Of a stretch of 64,000 nt of DNA, positions 10,719-24,530 are shown in pieces. The DNA lies in NCBI GenBank assembly GCA_032717465.1, contig CM064669.1, positions 45,329,695 to 45,393,694 on the forward strand. The letters run 5' to 3'. The number at the start of each line of letters is the position of its first letter. The stretch's first letter is position 1. This DNA comes from Coenobita brevimanus. Its lineage: Eukaryota; Arthropoda; Malacostraca; Decapoda; Coenobitidae. Under the pieces are notes generated by a model. The model searched no databases and had not been told where the DNA came from. It saw nothing but the letters and a program-made list of their open reading frames with translations. A program made the translations under genes and the position numbers.

Positions 10719-12061
10719 AAAGATTAGTAAGAGAGAGTAAGAAGAGAGTGGATGAGGAATTTGGAAGGAATTTGAGTGTAAAGTGGAGGGACTGTAAGAA
10801 AATGTTCTGGAAAGAGGTGAAAAGAGTAAGACAGGGTGGAAGTGAATTTAGCAGGGGAGTGAAAGATAAAAATGGCAGATTACTAGTGGAGAAGGGAGAA
10901 AAAGTGAGCAGATGGAGAGAACACTTTAAGGAATTGTTGAACATAGAGGTTGGAAGTGATGCGAGTATAAGTGGCTGGGGAATGACTGGGAGAAGGAGAG
11001 AGGTGAGAAGACAGGAAGAAATCAGTAGGATAGAAGTTGTGGAAGCAATGAAGAAAGTTAAATTGGGGAAAGCCCCAGGAATTGATGGAGTGTGTGGTGA
11101 AATGCTGAAGCATGGGGGAGAGATAGTAGTAGAATGGATGTGGAAGATGTGCAGATTGGCCTGGGAGGAAGGTAGAGTCCCGGAGGATTGGAAGTCAGGT
11201 ATAATTATTCCCTTGTACAAAGGAAAAGGGGAAAAAGAAGTGTGTGGTAATCATAGGGGCATTTGTCTTCTTAGTTTAACAGGAAAAGTGTATGGTAGGA
11301 TACTTATTGACAGAGTTAGAGAAAGAACAGAGAAATTAGTTGGAGAAGAACAGGGAGGCTTTAAGAAGGGAAGAGGTTGTGTAGATCAGATATTCATATT
11401 TAAATCTTTAGTGGAAAAGTTTCTAGAGAAGGGAAAGAAGTTGAATGTGGCTTTCATGGATATGGAGAAAGCATATGACAAGGTGGATAGACAAGGATTG
11501 TGGAAAGTGTTAAGAATATATGGAGTAGATGGGAAGTTGTTGAATGCTGTGAAAAGTATGTACGATGGTGCGAAGGCTGCAGTGCGTGTGTATGGTGAAC
11601 TAAGTGCATTTTTCTCTTTGAAAGTTGGGTTGAAACAGGGATGTGTCATGTATTCATGGGTGTTCAGTCTGTACATGGATGGGGTAATAAAAGAGGTACA
11701 AGGTAGGGTAGTGGATTTTGGAGTGGCCCTGGTGAGAGAGGATAGTGTTTGGAAACTCCCTGTACTGTTGTTTGCAGATGATACTGTGTTGTTGAGTGAA
11801 AACGAAGGGGAGCTGCAAGGCTTGGTGGATGAGTTTGGGAGAGTGTGTAAGAAACAGAATCTAAAGGTGAATGTAGGGAAGAGTAAAGTGATGGTCTTTG
11901 AGAGAGGTGAAGTCAGTGAATGTACAGCAAGGTTGGATGGTGAGGAATTGGAAAATGTGAGGACGTTTAAGTACTTGGGTAGTGTGATGAGTAAGGATGG
12001 AGGTTTGGAGGGTGAAGTGCTTGAAAGGGTACAGCAGGAAGAAAGGTTGCTGGTTCTTTGA
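10715..12061 (+). pseudogene. LINE-A copy 2 reverse transcriptase
   Basis: A 448-codon open stretch contains the whole RT core: GKAPGIDGVCGEML, WKSGIIIPLYKGKGEKE, NHRGICLLSLTGKVYGRIL, EEQGGFKKGRGCVDQIF, FMDMEKAYDKVDRQGLWKVL, GLKQGCVMYSWVFSLYMDGV and the catalytic LLFADDTVLLSENEGEL (FADD). The catalytic aspartates are present. In the related copy at 50010 the GLKQGCVMSPW motif is intact, while here SP reads YS. The frame is lost at about 12045 by a deletion, just after LGSVMSKDGG. Confidence 0.9.
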
Positions 12062-12160
12062 AAGCAGTGATAAGAAACAGGGAAGTGAGCATGGAAGTGA
12101 AAAAGTTACTACATGACAGTATTGTGATACCAACTCTTAACGTATGGAAGTGAAGCTTGG

Positions 12161-12550
12161 ATGTTGTTGGAAGGACACAAGTCAAGAGTGAGAGCAGTGG
12201 AAATGAGTTATTTAAGAGGAGCCTGTGGAGTCACATGGAGAGACAGGCTGACGAATGAGGATATAAAGGAGCGTTGTGGTGTGGATGTGGATGTGATAGG
12301 AAGAGTTATGAGGAACACACTGAGGTGGTTTGGCCATGTGGAGAGGATGGAGGGTGAAAGACTGACAAAGAGAGTGTATGTGAGTGAGGTGGAGGGGGGA
12401 AGAGGGAGGGGGAGGCCGAGGATGAGATGGAGGGATGGAGTGGAGAGGTATATGAGAGAGGGGGGTGTGAGTTGGGAGCAGGGCAGTGAAATGGCGGGGG
12501 ACAGGGCGACTTGGAGGCAATTTGTTTGTGGCCACCCCAAATGGGATTGA
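12161..12550 (+). pseudogene. LINE-A copy 2 ORF2 C-terminal region
   Basis: Continuation of the ORF2 after two compensating frame changes (near 12045 and 12138). It encodes [55 protein letters not shown] and RGRPRMRWRDGVERYM. This conserved tail follows the RT in many animal LINEs. The stop lies in the terminal GGCCACCCCAAATGGGATTG region. Confidence 0.8.
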
Positions 12551-12578
12551 GGCATCTGGCAATAGATAGATTACAAGA

Positions 12579-12622
12579 CAATCAAAATCTGCTGTTGTGT
12601 GCTTCGCACGACTCTTTTGCAT

Positions 12623-12660
<38 letters not shown>

Positions 12661-13067
12661 AAATTGAAAATGCAACATTACTACATTGGTTACAGTAATA
12701 ACTGATGTGGCGGGCACTTCTTGTGCCTCGCCCATGCCTGCTTCGTCTATTTCCTCTGCTTCGTCTGCGTCCCCTTCCTCCATCTCTTCCTCTCCCCCTT
12801 CCTCTGCACCCCCCTTGCAGTTGACTAGTGAGATGGTTACTGTCACGACGAATTCCAATAATGTTGAAAAACTGACCCAAGTTTGGTGTTGGTTTGCTTT
12901 AAGAAATGGTCACTATCACAGCATGGTCACATCCAATTCGAGCACAAAGCACACAGTTGCACTTTTCAGGTGACTCACGTGACGTCTACACACAAGCCTG
13001 CTGGGACTTCAGTGATAAACTAAAAATAAAAAAATAAAAAAAAATAAGGCCTTGAGTTAAAAATTAA
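12579..13067. other. Spacer with T34 homopolymer and Ser-codon-rich tract
   Basis: A run of 34 T occurs at 12626-12659, followed by a TCC/TCT-rich stretch (12720-12820) that gives Ser-rich peptides in one frame and Glu/Gly-rich in the other. The T run could be the tail of a minus-strand retroposed sequence, but the body is not recognised. Confidence 0.4.
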
Positions 13068-13360
13068 TGTCTGTCTATCTATCTATTGCCAGATGCCTCA
13101 ATCCTGTTTGGGGTGGCCACAAACAAATCGCCTCCACGTCACCCTATCCCCCGCCATTTCACTGCCCTGCTTCCAACTCACACCCCCCTCTCTCATATAC
13201 CTCTCCACCTCATCCCTCCATCTCATCCTCGGCCTCCCCCTCCCCCTTCCCCCCTCCACCTCACTCACATACAGTCTCTCACCCTCCATCCTCTCCACAT
13301 GGCCAAACCACCTCAGTGTGTTCCTCATAAAGCTTCCTATCACATCCACATCCACACCAC
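13068..13360 (-). mobile_element. LINE-A 3' fragment
   Basis: Reading the minus strand, the family's last 290 bp run from GGTGTGGATGTGGATGTGAT to the terminus and (TAGA)n tail at 13068-13085. The encoded segments [17 protein letters not shown] and RGRPRMRWRDEVERYM are readable in one 85-codon frame. The copy is 5' truncated, as is common for LINEs. Confidence 0.9.
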
Positions 13361-13809
13361 ATTAATTAACGTAATTGTGTAAAATCACACTGATGCATGT
13401 TAATTATGCAAAGACCGTTTCCCACAATGGCGCTTTATTGCCCGCATAAGTATTCTACCAGCTAGAGTTTTCCACTTAGTAATAACATAGTACAAAATAA
13501 AATTTCATAGTCACACTGCTAGTGATGCACTGTTGATACTTTACGGCAATTCTGTAGTTGATTGGCTTCTCGCATGCTTGCAGTGGCGTAGAGGACTCTC
13601 TCTGTATCCAGAAGGTGGATGATCATCTTTCAATTTTGTTCAAAAGTAGGTCATGGACATGGGCAGTGACCCATTAAGTACGACTGGCTAGTATTTATTC
13701 CGAAATACCAAACAGATTCTCCTGTAGACCTGTGAAACAATAATATAAATAATAATATGAACAAACTGGCAGATTTTGAAAGTACCAAACTTACTTATAA
13801 CACTTCTTT
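13361..13809. other. Unassigned spacer
   Basis: No gene, repeat family or element end recognised. Confidence 0.35.
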
Positions 13810-14150
13810 TACACATTATCAATGCTTGGCTGACCTTCATCCATCCATTCATCATCTAATCGTATGTTGCCCCATGAGGAGCAAAGGAGCCCGGGGTTAG
13901 GCAAGTTGGTCCTGACATCTAGGATCTGTGACCAGCCTCACTAATCCCTGAGTGGCATTATGTGAGCAATAAACCCCAATCACCCCTTGGATATAAACCT
14001 ACACAGGCTTAATCTAATTGGAGTACTGTACCTTAATTACCACTAAACCACCAGGTGTCATAATTTGGTTATATGGTTACCACCCAGTGTAGTGAATGGT
14101 TTCTTGGTGTACAGGAAACCATTTGGCATGGCTGACCATAACTTTTGAAA
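13810..14150 (-). mobile_element. tRNA-derived SINE-like repeat (family S1, copy a)
   Basis: Close relative of 18599-18920. Shared blocks include TTGCCCCATGAGGAGC, AGGAGCCCGGGG, ACCAGCCTCACT, CCCTGAGTGGCATTA and CCCCTTGGATATAAACC. Read on the minus strand, the segment ACCTGGTGGTTTAGTGG (A-box-like TGGTTTAGTGG) followed by GGTTTATATCC (B-box-like) looks like a tRNA-type head near 13990-14060. The right part (GGTTATATGGTTACCACCCAG, plus the TTTCTTGG/CAGGAAACC hairpin) is shared with 3648. Confidence 0.6.
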
Positions 14151-14555
14151 AGGAACCCTCTTGATGTTTCAAGAATAAGATTGCTTTCTAAGATTGTTTT
14201 TTGGTGACTGTTCTATTAGGATTTTCAGCAAATTCCTGGGTGATCCCTATTCTGAACCACTACCGTGGTTTATGATATGCTTTAATTAGTGTCTGAAACT
14301 CTTTGATTTGATGCATTTTCTTTTCAAGTTAAGAATGAACAAACACTTTGAGGATGGGAGGGTGGTTTCTGAGGATAGGAGGCTACTGTCTGATTGGCCA
14401 AAGATTGAAAGGGGTTGTAAGTTTGTCAGATAAAAGGTATTGTCCACTTCATTTGCTGAAGTTAATTATATGTTTTAAAGTTATATATTTTTGCTGCTCC
14501 AAGAATATTTTATTCAGCTTGGAATGAATATTAAGTTGGATTTTTTTGTGTATGT
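14151..14555. other. Unassigned spacer
   Basis: No supported feature; AT-rich. Confidence 0.35.
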
Positions 14556-14839
14556 GTGTGTTCGACTCTGGGCATAGGCTTCACAGCCATGCTTCCAAGG
14601 CCCAGTAGTCCTCCTACATATAGCAGGCTTTACCGATCTACCAGAAGACCCGCCGACATGTTGTAAAAATCCCTGCTAATACCAATACACCAGTCTTGTA
14701 TGAGACAGCCCTGGCATGTATTCAATATGGACGGTGGATGTTAGTGCTGAAGTGGTGACATGTAGAGGTGTATGATATGTAGGAGGACTACTTGGCCTTG
14801 GGAGCAGGCTGTGAAGCCTATGCCCAGAGTCGGGCACAT

Positions 14840-14874
<35 letters not shown>
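14556..14874. mobile_element. SINE family S2, tail-to-body foldback
   Basis: 14634-14874 is the body and poly(A) tail of SINE S2 on the plus strand (ACCAGAAGACCCGCCGACAT ... GAAGCCTATGCCCAGAGTCG, then about 30 A). 14556-14633 is the same 3' segment inverted (CGACTCTGGGCATAGGCTTC ... GTAGTCCTCCTACATAT). The outer segments form a hairpin with the body in the loop. The tRNA-like head is missing; the full structure is at 58588-58911. Confidence 0.8.
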
Positions 14875-15029
14875 AGAAGTAAATGTTAGTACTAATAGAC
14901 CCCATTGATTTGCGATGTAGCTTCGTATGTTCTGGACAAGGCTTTTCTGGACATGAACCCTGTGGACTGCAGGCCACCATCCTCGTCAACAGGGATCAGT
15001 AGGAGTATAAGTACAGTACCGGTATACCC

Positions 15030-15420
15030 TTGTGTATACAGTACTGTTATGCATACCCCTTTATGCATCAGTTTTAACAGTAATATCAGTATACCCCTTT
15101 GTGTATACCTTCCGTATACCCCATTTATGCAAAAATATAACCCATTAATATTGGTATACCTTTTGTATACCCCATATATGCAAAAAATGTAACCCATTAA
15201 TATTACTATACCTTTTGTATACCCCATTTATGAATAAAATATAACCCATTAATATTGGTATACCTTTTGTATACACTTTCTTATGCATACCCCATTATGC
15301 ATAAGATATAATCCATTGATATTGGTATATCTCTTTGTGTATACCCCATTATGCATACAATACCTAGTATTTGTGTATACCCTCTTGTGCATGAGAGGTA
15401 ACCCAGTAACATTTATGTCA
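15030..15420. repeat. Minisatellite, unit about 52 bp
   Basis: The unit reads CCCCATTTATGCAAAAATAT, then AACCCATTAATATTGGTATA, then CCTTTTGTATA. It is clearest at 15119-15290 (three units), with degenerate units on both sides (CCCCTTTATGCATCAG..., CCCCATTATGCATAC...). It is not coding. Confidence 0.85.
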
Positions 15421-15437
15421 TCACCTGAAGGCATCCC

Positions 15438-15670
15438 TCTCCAATTTATGAAGGCCCCAACAGGCATGCGTCAGTTTTGGTCACGTACTGGTGGCTCCCC
15501 ACACTGCTCAATCTGTCGGCCTCCCTCTTCAGTCCCTTATCCCTGAGCCACAGCGTACATAGCTTGTATCTGATGATTGGCTTTGTGCTGGATTTTGTCA
15601 CTAGGTTCTTATTGTTCTTCTTATCCCTGAGGTCACACTTTCACCTTCATAACCCCAATATTTGGTATGT
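15438..15670 (-). mobile_element. LINE-B 3' fragment
   Basis: AGGCCCCAACAGGCATGCGT ... TGGTGGCTCCCCACACTGCT ... CCTCTTCAGTCCCTTATCCC matches the 3' end of the LINE-B copy at 15917. A second CTTATCCCTGAGGTCACACTT follows a small insertion. It has no long frame. Confidence 0.7.
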
Positions 15671-15817
15671 TGTGTGTCCAGGCATCCCAAAATGAACGAA
15701 TAATATTGGTTTATCATTTTTGCTTTTGCTTTTTCCCCTGTAAGAGCAGAATATTGTCATGCATATTGGAAAAAAAAAATTATACAAATTTTAAACCTCC
15801 GACATTAGACAAAAATA

Positions 15818-15849
15818 GTATATATATATATATATTTGTATATATATAT

Positions 15850-15887
<38 letters not shown>

Positions 15888-15898
15888 GTATATATATA
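15818..15898. repeat. (TA)n microsatellite
   Basis: Nearly uninterrupted TA dinucleotides with rare G or C substitutions. Confidence 0.95.
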
Positions 15899-15916
15899 TC
15901 GTTTTCGTTTTCGTTT

Positions 15917-18920
<3,004 letters not shown>

Positions 18921-19092
18921 AAAGACAGAAGAGGGAGTGTAAAGTCACCCGTAGGCAGAAGGACAAGGAAAGAATGAAGGAAAGGAAAACAGAAGAGAAT
19001 GGAAGGAAAGAAGGATGGAAGAGAGGAAAGGGCAGACACACGAGAGCAGCAATACATCGAGTGAGTGGATGGTGAGTGCCTCCACCTACCAC

Positions 19093-19096
<4 letters not shown>
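18921..19096. other. Purine-rich tract after SINE S1
   Basis: GGAAAGAA/AGAGGGA-rich sequence with a repeated AAAGTCACCC-GTAGGC motif near 18900 and 18940. It is probably a degenerate part of the same repeat as 3648-3900. Confidence 0.4.
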
Positions 19097-19129
<33 letters not shown>

Positions 19130-19132
<3 letters not shown>

Positions 19133-19314
19133 GTTGGATGCCCGGGGAGCTGGGCGAGGCATGGTGCTGGCTGCGTCCTAAGCGTACCGCCCTCCGCCTA
19201 TCGGCTCATAGTTGCGAAGCTCATAGGCCCCTACCTGGGGGTTCCCTACTTTATAAAGACTTGAAAAATCCCAGTTCTGTCCAATATTCCAGACACCGGG
19301 CTCCAATGGGTTAA
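19130..19314. mobile_element. piggyBac-type MITE, copy 1
   Basis: The 185-bp element has ends CCCGTTGGATGCCCGGGG and CCGGGCTCCAATGGGTTAA, which are inverted, with TTAA at the right tip. The left tip abuts (TA)n without a TTAA. The body (GCTGGGCGAGGCATGG, CGCCCTCCGCCTATCGGCTC, GGGGGTTCCCTACTTTATAA) is shared with copy 2. It has no coding capacity. Confidence 0.85.
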
Positions 19315-19338
19315 AGAGACTGATAGGTTTGCCAGTCA

Positions 19339-19527
19339 TTAACCCATTGGATCCCCGGTGTGCTGGGCGAGGCATGGCGCTGGCTGCATCCTAAGCGTAC
19401 CACCCTCCGCCTATCGGCTCATAGTCGCGAAGCTCATAGGTCCCTACCTGGGGGTTCCCTACTTTATAAAGACGTGAAAAATCCCAGTTCTGTCCAATAT
19501 TTCAGACACATGGCTCCAATGAGTTAA
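19339..19527. mobile_element. piggyBac-type MITE, copy 2
   Basis: TTAACCCATTGGATCCCCGG at the left and GGCTCCAATGAGTTAA at the right give TTAA on both sides and inverted CCCATTGGA tips. It is in direct orientation with copy 1, 24 bp away, and differs from it by scattered substitutions. Confidence 0.9.
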
Positions 19528-19881
<354 letters not shown>

Positions 19882-20724
19882 TAATCTCTCTACTATCCAA
19901 TGTAATTGAGCCAAAGGCTTGTCCGGAAAGTGGTCCTGTCTGGAAAGTGGGCCCCTAGCTCCTGAACTGGTACTTAAGGACCCTAACCCAGCCTAACTTT
20001 GAAAGCCACCTAAATAACATCCTACCAGACATGCATAGCTTCTGTTTAAACCTATTTAAGACCCAATTCACACCAATAATGGACAAAAAGCATGAAATAA
20101 ATGAAAAGGAACCAAAGAATGAGGAATTAGAAGTGACTGTACCTCAGCCAGGGTACTTACAGCACGTTTGTGGCAGGCTTTTCTAAGGTTTTGGCAGTGG
20201 TGAAAATACTCTTGAAGTACATACAGTAATCCAGTGTTGTGCTGCACTTAGTTCTTTGCACTGTGATTTATAATTGTTTAACACTGCACATTGTTCTTAA
20301 CTGCACCACGCCAGTTTCAACTGCCAATTTGCACTCCACAGTTAATCCTTTGCACTCTAAATTCTAATTTCTTAACACTGTAAATTCCCGTGTGGTCTAG
20401 TGGTGAGGTATTGCAGTTTAATCACTGTTTATTCACAAAAAATGAGCACGTGTGGCTTCCATTGCGAAAGGCATATATTCACCATGGAAGTTAGGCAATA
20501 ACTGTTGGAGTGTTGGTGATGGGGAAACAGTGTTGCCAGATCGCAATGGCCACGTTACCAAACTCCTCAATTGTCATTACCAAATTTAACTTTTCATTAC
20601 CAAATTCGTAAAGCTAGCATTTATTCTTCACTAATTATATATACAAGTGGAAATACCTGTAATCACTCTTCTCATAATTAACAGCATGTGGATTATTTTC
20701 ACACTATGTTGGCTAACAGATTAA

Positions 20725-22071
20725 CCCGTCACGTCCCGAGGTTTTCCACACCTCCGACATCCCCCAGTCCCGAGCCTTTTTGGAAAAATTTTTTTTTGGC
20801 TACAACTTCCGCTTTGGTTGAGAAACGAAGGAAAATCACCAAGAAAGGGCTTACCGTGGTCTATAAGTGGTCGGAACAGGTGAGGTCCCCCACGCCAGGT
20901 ATCGTATTCTATCATTGACGTGTCAGGCGCTCACGTTTTCTATGGTAGGGAATACTGGGAGAAACAACACACAACACCTCTATATTTATTGAATTTGAAC
21001 TAATAAACAATAACAGTAGCAATATAATGGATTTCAGACACATATATATGAAAAATAAGCATTGTACCATCGCGCAAGCATAGCGAGTTAGGTCCAGATC
21101 ATAACATGCTATATGCTAAGTTTCTTGTATCAGTCAACATATCATTTTTTCTACTTGTATACTTCTGTTTCAATGACATTTTACCAACTTCTACTGTTTG
21201 TAAGTGTTTTCAGATGTTTTCATTCATTTTGATGACATGCAGCATAAGTTTAGCGCATATCTGCTTACTAAGCGCACTTGCTATGACTCGTATTTCAACA
21301 TACCCAATTGTTTTATCACTTTCCTCTTATTTTTCCCTTTACATAGAACCTTTCCTCCACCACTGTAAATGTTTTCAATTATTTACATTCATTATGAGGG
21401 CATTTAGCGATATGCTAGCGCATATTCACGTAGCAACCACAATCTCAAACACTCGTGTTTCATCTACTTTATTTATTCACTCCAATTATACTTTCCCACT
21501 TACATTACACACGTTTACACCCCTATACTGCACTGTACATACTTACTGGCATTATTTATTCAAGTGAGCGTCAGAATATCGCATGAAAATATCCTCGCAA
21601 TGAATGTTTCGACCAACATAATACTCAAACACATATATACTAATTCTTCACATATATTACGCACTTTCCCACTTGTTGACTTCCATTTTCATTATTACGG
21701 GCCTTATTCATTCAACTGAGCGTCAGGATATCGCATCTCTATACACACGCTATGAATATTTTGACTTAGAATATATTTCAGCACTTACAATAATTTGAAC
21801 TTATACCCGTTAGTATTTCCAATAATAATAATTACACATTTACGGGCCGTATTTATTGCACTGAGCGACAGAATATCGCATCATAAAACCCTCGCTATGT
21901 ATGTTTCCACTTACAGCATATTTATACACTTACATACAATTTTTGCACTTATGTTATACCCGTATGCACTTTATACTAATATTTGGAGATCAACATAACT
22001 GATAATTTCACTGAGCGTCTGTTTGTCGCATTTACTTCATAGTTTCAGCGTCCTATCGCATTCACACCATA
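20725..22071. repeat. piggyBac 3' region with ~150-bp spaced direct repeats
   Basis: The motif TGAGCG(T/A)CAG(A/G)ATATCGCAT recurs at about 21565, 21717 and 21862, with a weaker version (TGAGCGTCTGTTTGTCGCAT) at 22012, so the spacing is 145-152 bp. Between them are similar AT-rich stretches with CTCGCTATG-like words. This could be a subterminal binding array or decayed tandem repeats. It has no coding capacity. Confidence 0.7.
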
Positions 22072-24530
22072 TCAGAATTGCATCAACGTGTGATATTCGC
22101 TTAAACATGGGTGAATACAGAGACCCACGTCACACTCCACACACTCATAGTGGGTGTCCTTCCTCTGTGTCGTGAGTCTCACCCGGGAATTGCTACACAC
22201 GTGACACTTGCGTTGGGGCCTAGGTCTGTTTGGCTGGGGAGGGATAGGAGTGGGGAAATGGCGGCCGGATATTCTCAGGAGAGTTTGGGCACTAGGGGCA
22301 GTGTGGGTGCGATGTTGGGGCCTTTCAACAGCATAACATGCAAACATCTCTCTTGTGAGCTCCCTCACAAACCCTTCAAAGGTTTCCTGAACTCCTGTTG
22401 TCATGGCGTGAAGGTGGTGGCAATTCAGAGCAGTGATGTCTAGCAAGTGAAAGAACAGTTTCTTATACCACTTCATCGTGGTCCTGGCACACACTACCGT
22501 CGATATCATGGAGTCTGACTGGTCCACCAGGCGCATGTTTATGTTATAGTCCATGACACACTCAGGTTTCCAAATATGACGCCTGTTCTCGCTACGGTAA
22601 TCTACGGAATCAGTACGATGCATCAAGGGGCGGTGAACCGTTGACAAGAGGCCTACTTCTCTGTTATGGTTCCACACAGTTGCAAGGATGTTGTTGGCTT
22701 TGAAGAAGACAACCTCATTCCTGGCAAGTTTCCGCCCTACCTTGGCCATGTGACGCCGGTTCACCTTCACGGTTCCACAGACTCCCGTTTCATGTGTGTG
22801 AAGATAACGAGCGAGAAGAGGGCTAGTGTACCAGTTGTCCAGGTAGAGGACATGACCACGATGAAGGTAGTTTTCTATCATTGTCTTTACCACTGCTTCC
22901 GACAGTCCAGTACTTCGATCTTCTATTATGTCTGTGCACTGGTGTACAAGACTGTCTTGCACGTATCCAGTCCTACAGTCGCACATAACAAAGATCTTGA
23001 ACCCAAAATGGTGCCTTTTGCTGGGTATATACTGCCTAAATGAAATATTACCTCTCCACAACACGAGACTCTGGTCTATGACGAGGTCTCTATAGGGATA
23101 CAATGACGAATGAAAGGTTTGCCTCAGGTGATCAAAGACCAACCTAATTCGCCTCATTTTATCTGTGTTGTTCGCATTTGCAGGATCATGAGCATCATAG
23201 AAATGGAGGCAACTTAGAATTTGTTGAAACCGATTACGGCTCATCACTTGCCCAAATATTGGGGTAAACATAACAGGGTCCCTTGTCCAGCAAGCAGGAA
23301 TTCTGTTCTTTCGTATAATACCCATCAAAAGGACCAGGGAAAAAATAGGAACATTTCTGAAAGGGAGACAGGGTAATCATATATGATAGAATGCCTACTC
23401 CTTGTTCCCAATCTTTCACTCTCAAGGCGCTGGGTGCTTGCAAAAAGGTTGGTTTGGTAAACAATCTGCTCCACGAATGCCTCACTAAAAAACAGGTGAA
23501 AAAAATCCAACCTGGTGGAATTACAGTGAGTTCCGGGAGCAATGTAGCCAGAGCGCCCCTGCTCAGTGAAGGGGTGAATGAGGGGAGAAAAATCACTCCC
23601 ATCCTCCCAATTCCATCCCACAAATCCCTCATCCCCATCATCCCCATCACCGCTTTCGTCTGGGTGGGGAGGAGATCCTGATGGGGGAGAAGGAGTGCGG
23701 AGGGCTTCCCCACTGTCACTCCTCTTCCCTCTGCCTTTACCCTTTCCCTTTCCCTTATGGTCTTGAGGAACATTAGGGGGCTGTGGGGATGAAGTAGGGG
23801 AATATTGGGGAGCATAAGACATGCTGGGGAGTGGTTCCTCCCCACCTTCCCCCTCCATGACAACACCACGTGATTTTTCACGCACCCTAGCTCGACCACG
23901 TGTTAGGGGATATTGGGGAGCATAAGACGTGCTTGGGAGTGGTTCCTCCCCACCTTCCCCCTCCATCACAACCCCACGTGATACTGAACACACCCGCACT
24001 CGCCCATGTGATACACTCTGCCGCCTCACACTACCTAGGGAGAGCAATGACTCACTCACGTCACTCTCACTTTCCATACTCCTCCCTGCACTTTCCCTTT
24101 CACTCCCCACTCCCTCCACAGCACTTCCTAACTCCCCAAACAAAATACTAGGCCCATACCTGCTCGTCCGATGTGGTGTGCGCTCTGGGCCACGATGAGT
24201 TATTACCTCACGTCCATACCACGTGGCAGCACATCCCACGACTCCGTCCTCGTCCTTGTCATCGAAATCTGGTTCCACATCACGTTGGGGCTGGGCATAG
24301 GATGTTGCACATGGTTTCTTGGCCGGCTGCCCCTCTCTAGCAGCAGGGTAAGTCACGTACCTCCGCTTCCTGGGAGACAGGACTTCTTCATCACTGCTGG
24401 TGGTTTCTTCCTCCTCTGGCTGCACATAATCTTTATCCACAACTTCGTCGTCCAGTGGGGAATCACTGTCACCTGTAAAGGCGTCCAGGGTGGCTTGAAT
24501 TTTGCCCTCTGAGAGACCTCTCTTAGCCAT
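22072..24530 (-). pseudogene. piggyBac transposase with a single homopolymer frameshift
   Basis: About 819 codons, longer than typical piggyBac proteins because of an extended acidic and low-complexity N-terminus (start MAKRGLSEGK at 24530). That region includes a 36-residue tandem duplication (RGVVMEGEGGEEPLPS twice, about 23800-24000) and a KGKGKGKGRGK basic patch. The DDE_Tnp_1_7 catalytic region lies in the second half: LVIDQSLVLWRGN (first Asp), HVLYLDNWYTSPLLA (second Asp) and INMRLVDQSDSM (third Asp). A C-terminal cysteine-rich domain (CHVCSNS, then YECVECDVGLC, then HPC and H) resembles the usual piggyBac zinc-binding CRD. The frame changes once, at the A6 run 23340-23345 (T6 on the coding strand); one extra base there would make it continuous. 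Otherwise there is no stop. Confidence 0.9.

Larger units (their letters stand above)
9385..12578 (+). mobile_element. LINE-A copy 2, near full-length
   Basis: The copy runs from a G-rich leader (CCCCCCTGGGGGTAGGGGGG, then CTGCTTGTCGTAAAAGGCGA, a 5' sequence I associate with animal non-LTR elements) through endonuclease, RT and C-terminal region. It ends at the terminus GAGGCATCTGGCAATAGATAGAT. It is the longest member of the family in this window and serves as the reference for the others (2459, 4250, 13068, 38710, 49461, 60950). A tail of short tandem repeats rather than poly(A) fits RTE-type elements. It carries several frameshifts and is unlikely to be active. Confidence 0.9.

Noticed and set aside
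12571..12973. Ser-rich / Glu-Gly-rich frames near the T34 run
   Set aside because: They derive from a TCC/TCT-rich tract and the homopolymer; no recognisable domain.
21106..21567. 153-codon hydrophobic plus-strand frame in the piggyBac 3' region
   Set aside because: AT-rich repeat DNA antisense to the element; hydrophobicity follows from T-rich codons.
23340..23380. Intron 3' splice site (CCCTTTCAG) explaining the piggyBac frame change
   Set aside because: The coding reading continues through it with piggyBac-like residues, and a one-base change in the adjacent homopolymer explains the break more simply.
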